From positions 106,307-116,528 of the forward strand of contig MU631469.1 of the NCBI GenBank assembly GCA_026770615.1: a stretch of 10,222 nt of DNA, in the 5' to 3' direction. Positions within the stretch are counted from its first letter, which is position 1. Each line of letters starts with the position of its first letter. The notes beneath the pieces were generated by a model. The model ran no database searches, was not told the origin of the DNA, and saw only the letters and a list, made by a program, of their open reading frames with translations. Origin of the DNA: Pavlovales sp. CCMP2436 (taxonomy: Eukaryota; Haptophyta; Pavlovophyceae; Pavlovales). The position numbers and the translations under genes are program-made. Positions 8,060 to 10,222 of the stretch are shown here, one piece after another.

Positions 8060-8095
8060 TCAAAAATAAATCGTCCATTTCAAAAAAAGTGCCTC
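8060..8095. repeat. A/T-rich repeat M, copy 2
   Basis: TCAAAAATAAATCGTCC, then TTTC and a run of seven A, close in length and pattern to copy 1 (6844). It lies immediately left of repeat B, and copy 3 lies immediately right of B. Confidence 0.78.
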
Positions 8096-8106
8096 GTCCA
8101 CCTCAC

Positions 8107-8190
8107 TTAGGCTTTTGCGCGGTTATTTCTCGAAGAAGGTTTGGCGGGTCTGGCAACCTCAGGGTACATACGTAGGCCGCCTTGTCCGAT
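8107..8190. repeat. Dispersed direct repeat B, copy 1
   Basis: The 84-bp segment beginning TTAGGCTTTTGCGCGG and ending TTGTCCGAT recurs at 9748-9831 in the same orientation with five mismatches. Weaker similarity continues to about 8210/9861 (ending CCCGT) and leftward into an A-run. On the - strand one frame reads GLRMYPEVARPAKPSS and NNRAKA then TAA in both copies. Confidence 0.94.
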
Positions 8191-8206
8191 AGAGTCGGGC
8201 GACACC

Positions 8207-8250
8207 CGTCAAAAATAAATTCGTTTAAAAAAGAGTGGGAGAGTGCATCG
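8207..8250. repeat. A/T-rich repeat M, copy 3
   Basis: CCCGTCAAAAATAAATTCG followed by TTTAAAAAAGAGT and GTGCATC; it matches copy 1 (6844-6890) but lacks a short internal TTCTG-like insert. It lies inside the broken - strand reading frame. Confidence 0.8.
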
Positions 8251-8371
8251 TTCGCCATCGCCTTCTTCATCGCGGCGCCCGTACGATTGGCGCCGATGCT
8301 CTCGGTCATGTCGAGCAGGACCGCCGCCAACTTAAGGGCGTCGCGCTGCGCCTTGCGTGCCACCGCCTTAG

Positions 8372-8467
8372 AGACCACTCGGTCGGGGACTCTGCCATCC
8401 ACCACGGCGATGAGCGCCTCAGACCACGGGGTCGGGGACTCTGCCATCCACCACGGCGATGAGCGCC
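8372..8467. repeat. 49-bp-period tandem duplication
   Basis: Positions 8372-8418 and 8421-8467 match over 47 bp with two adjacent mismatches, giving a period of 49. Because 49 is not a multiple of three, the coding frame is shifted. The duplicated peptide ALIAVVDGRVPD appears once in each of the two frames. Confidence 0.95.
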
Positions 8468-8953
8468 ACCAGCTCGGTGCGCGCAGAGGCCTGCTGGGCG
8501 CTCGCCCTGAGCTCATGTCTCTTGACCTCGTACTTGTGCGTGCACTGCCGCCACCCTGCGCGCTGACGGTCGTACCACTCCAGCTTCTCCGCAACCGCGA
8601 CCAGCGCGTTCGCCGCTACCTCCCCGGCAGCGGCCTCCTCCGCCAATTTCAGGGCGCGCTGCTCGTAGTGGGCGTCGCACCACTCGGGGCGCATGCCCGC
8701 CGGCGCGTACTTGCTCTCGCCCGCGTCCTTACGTGCTTGGCGAGCAGCAGCATCGACCAGGTTCTTGGAGCCGCCCTTCTGCGCCTCGTAGCCGCCTCCT
8801 GATGAGCGCCGGCGCGCGCGCGCGCAGATCCCCTTGGCCATGGTTGGTTCGGGGCGGTCCCACTGCACGAACGGCCGCAAGTTTTGTCACCGGGGTTCGC
8901 CTACTGCAGCCAGTCAGCGCGCGCTCAGGGCGGGGTTGGGCACCCCGGCAGCG

Positions 8954-9600
8954 TCAGGTCCCACACATCGTCTCGCCAGGCACGCAAGCAAACGTGTGCA
9001 CCGGCGCCTGCCGCAGCTGCTGCAGGTGGCTGAGCAAGGGCACGACGCAGTCCATCACCCGCCAGATGTGCACGCTTTCTAGAGACGGCAAGCGCACGAC
9101 CTCGACCGCAGCCGAGTCGAGCATGCCGGTGATGAAGGATGCGCGCAGCACGCAGTCGGCGCCCGCGAGCTCGAGGCCCTCGTCGACCCCGTCCAGGGCG
9201 ATCTGGAAGATCGTGCCCGTTTCCTTCGCGTCTGGTTTGTGGCTGCGCATCGTGAGGTTTACCTTGGGCCAGTCTTGCAGCAGTGCACGCCGGTTGATCA
9301 CCTTTGAGGATGCAGTGCGCAGCTCGAGCGGCTTGAGCAGCTTGACGAGCTTCTCGAACTGCACGCCGATGGAGGCTTGAGCTCCTTGAACTGCACGCCG
9401 ATGGAGGCGTTGAGCTCCTTGAGCTGCGCGCCGATGGAGGTGTTGAGCTCCGTGATCTTGCGCTCAAAAACATCGGTAGACACGGCGCCCTGCTTCTCGA
9501 GCCGAGTTGGGGGCGCGGAAGGTTGAAAAGAGCGAACTCCCAATGACGCGACGAACGGGCTGCCGAGGGCCTTGAGGTAGTCATCCGGCATGGGCTGCAT
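8954..9600 (-). pseudogene. Unrecognised protein with an 11-residue coiled-coil repeat, one-base frameshift
   Basis: I do not recognise the family. The start is taken at ATG 9600-9598 (context ACCATGC); an upstream in-frame GTG at 9657 is less likely. Residues 1-45 are unremarkable (PDDYLKALGSPFVASLG), followed by DVFERKITEL and three 11-residue units of the form ELNASIGVQFK (9361-9458), which should form a coiled coil. The unit nearest the C-terminus lacks one base, which sends the frame into an Arg/Ser-rich dead end closing at 9298. The other frame resumes precisely with SIGVQFEKLVKLLKPLEL and carries on to TGA 8954-8956. The C-terminal part looks like a folded domain (LLQDWPKVNLTMRSHK, RLPSLESVHIWRVMDC). 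A single-base assembly error is as likely as a true mutation, so the gene may be intact in the organism. Confidence 0.58.
9361..9458. repeat. 33-bp tandem repeat (32 + 33 + 33)
   Basis: Three units are 9361-9392, 9393-9425 and 9426-9458, each of the form GC(A/G)CGCCGATGGAGG...TTGAGCTCC. The first lacks one G after GGAGGC. They code for the coiled-coil repeat of the - strand gene. Confidence 0.95.
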
Positions 9601-9719
9601 GGTCGCTTTCACGGCGCGCACCGCGGAAGTAGGCGAGGGGGTGTCGGGTACGCGCACCCCTGCCGAGGCGACTGCTCGTAGCAGCAGATGAAGAACAGGA
9701 AGGCCCCCCTCATATCCAT

Positions 9720-9735
9720 AAAAAAAAAAAAAAAA
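9720..9735. repeat. Run of 16 A
   Basis: An uninterrupted A tract on the + strand, 12 bases left of repeat B copy 2. The corresponding place left of B copy 1 is the A-run at the end of repeat M copy 2. It could be a retroposed tail or slippage of that run. The length is prone to sequencing error. Confidence 0.9.
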
Positions 9736-9747
9736 TGCATCTCCTTA

Positions 9748-9831
9748 TTAGGCTTTTGCGCGGTTATTTGGCGAAGAAGGTTTAGCGGGCCTGGCAACCT
9801 CAGGGTACATACGTAGGCCGCCTTGTCTGAT
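9748..9831. repeat. Dispersed direct repeat B, copy 2
   Basis: Matches 8107-8190 at 79 of 84 positions, same orientation, 1,641 bp apart. In the - strand frame ending NNRAKA-TAA, two of the changes are at silent third positions, a weak hint that the repeat derives from the end of a coding sequence. Confidence 0.94.
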
Positions 9832-9861
9832 CAGAGCTGCGCCCCGTCCCGTTTGGGCAAT

Positions 9862-10117
9862 TTGTAATTTGGCGTCGCTCGAATGGGATGGATCGTTCGA
9901 AGCTGGCGCTGGCAAGGCAGTGGGGGGGCTTCCACCGGCTCTCAGAGCCGATCGAAGTGTCACATTTTTATGTCCGCTTCGCCGACTCTCAAAGCCGTGC
10001 AAGCAACCCACCCTTGCACCAAGGGAGTAAGGGAGCGAAGCTCCCAGTTCGGAAGTCGGAACCGTAAATACAGTAGGTCCTCACCTCTACCACCACCATC
10101 CCTGCTGACAGGACTAA
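9862..10117. other. Spacer with two small hairpins
   Basis: No gene is supported. Two perfect 6-bp stems with 3-nt loops are present: 9936-9950 (CGGCTC, loop TCA) and 10031-10045 (GGGAGC, loop GAA). Nothing else was noted. Confidence 0.45.
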
Positions 10118-10174
10118 CGTCTGACGTCGACCAAGTCAGTGAGTGAACAACACCTGTTGAACCATGCTGAGCCG

Positions 10175-10183
<9 letters not shown>
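10118..10183. repeat. Dispersed direct repeat A, copy 2
   Basis: Matches 7815-7880 with one mismatch (A for C near position 16). The terminal TATATA has expanded into a microsatellite that runs to the window end. Confidence 0.95.

Positions 10184-10222
<39 letters not shown>
10176..10222. repeat. (TA)n microsatellite at window edge
   Basis: 47 bases of alternating T and A reach the last base, so its true length is unknown. The contig may end here because of the repeat. Confidence 0.97.

Larger units (their letters stand above)
8103..8841 (-). pseudogene. Unrecognised Ala-rich helical protein, frame broken by a 49-bp tandem duplication
   Basis: I do not recognise this protein. The start is taken at ATG 8841-8839, in a good eukaryotic context (ACCATGG). 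The N-terminus is basic (ICARARRRSS), possibly a nuclear localisation signal. The body is charged, Ala-rich and predicted by eye to be helical (ALKLAEEAAAGEVAANALVA), with an aromatic patch (EKLEWYDRQRAGWRQCTHKY). A 49-bp tandem duplication at 8372-8467 shifts the frame; without it the first frame would join the second exactly. The second frame continues with RKAQRDALKLAAVLLDMTES and runs through repeats M and B to TGA at 8103-8105. The last roughly 40 codons are therefore repeat-derived, and the original C-terminus may be lost. The gene downstream of 8954 lies just upstream in the same direction, so both could be co-duplicated. A degenerate transposon-associated gene is possible. Confidence 0.5.

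Noticed and set aside
9748..10011. 87-codon frame on the - strand ending in repeat B
   Set aside because: The upstream part has no recognised motif and only the B-derived end is shared; treated under repeat B rather than as a gene.

Overview
The window looks like nuclear DNA of a eukaryote, most likely a GC-rich unicellular alga. It holds the end of a GrpE-type co-chaperone gene that resembles plastid forms, a long decayed Ty1/copia retrotransposon, and a repeat-rich stretch with two unrecognised, alanine-rich reading frames that start in eukaryote-like contexts (ACCATGG and ACCATGC). No bacterial operon, Shine-Dalgarno pattern or phage gene is visible. The lineage is inference; no species is named.

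Layout. (1) 1-302, + strand: last exon or C-terminal part of grpE. (2) 303-1360: no convincing gene; it contains a perfect 38-bp stem-loop (598-676), a run of smaller hairpins (863-1213) and a possible edge of the retroelement's 3' LTR near 1277. (3) 1361-6822, - strand: one copia-type element in the order gag, protease, integrase, reverse transcriptase, RNase H. It is dead by several independent lesions: seven in-frame TAG/TGA stops, an 11-bp tandem duplication that shifts gag, frame changes near 4421-4500 and near 2412-2442, and an Asp-to-Asn change at the protease active site. The integrase DDE triad and the RNase H residues are still present. No 5' LTR was found on the upstream (high-coordinate) side. 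(4) 6823-8100: non-coding or unrecognised, part of it very GC-rich. (5) 8103-9600, - strand: two unrecognised genes, each broken once, one by a 49-bp tandem duplication and one by a single missing base inside a 33-bp coiled-coil repeat. (6) 9700-10222: copies of the repeats seen at 7815-8210, then a TA microsatellite running to the window edge.

Three dispersed repeat families tie the right half together: A (7815 and 10118, about 66 bp, one mismatch), B (8107 and 9748, 84 bp, five mismatches) and an A/T-rich motif M (6844, 8060, 8207). B lies between two M copies on the left; at its second copy it is preceded by a run of 16 A. The right half therefore looks like a graveyard of duplicated or mobile segments rather than a working gene cluster. 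I see no defence system, CRISPR array or metabolic cluster.
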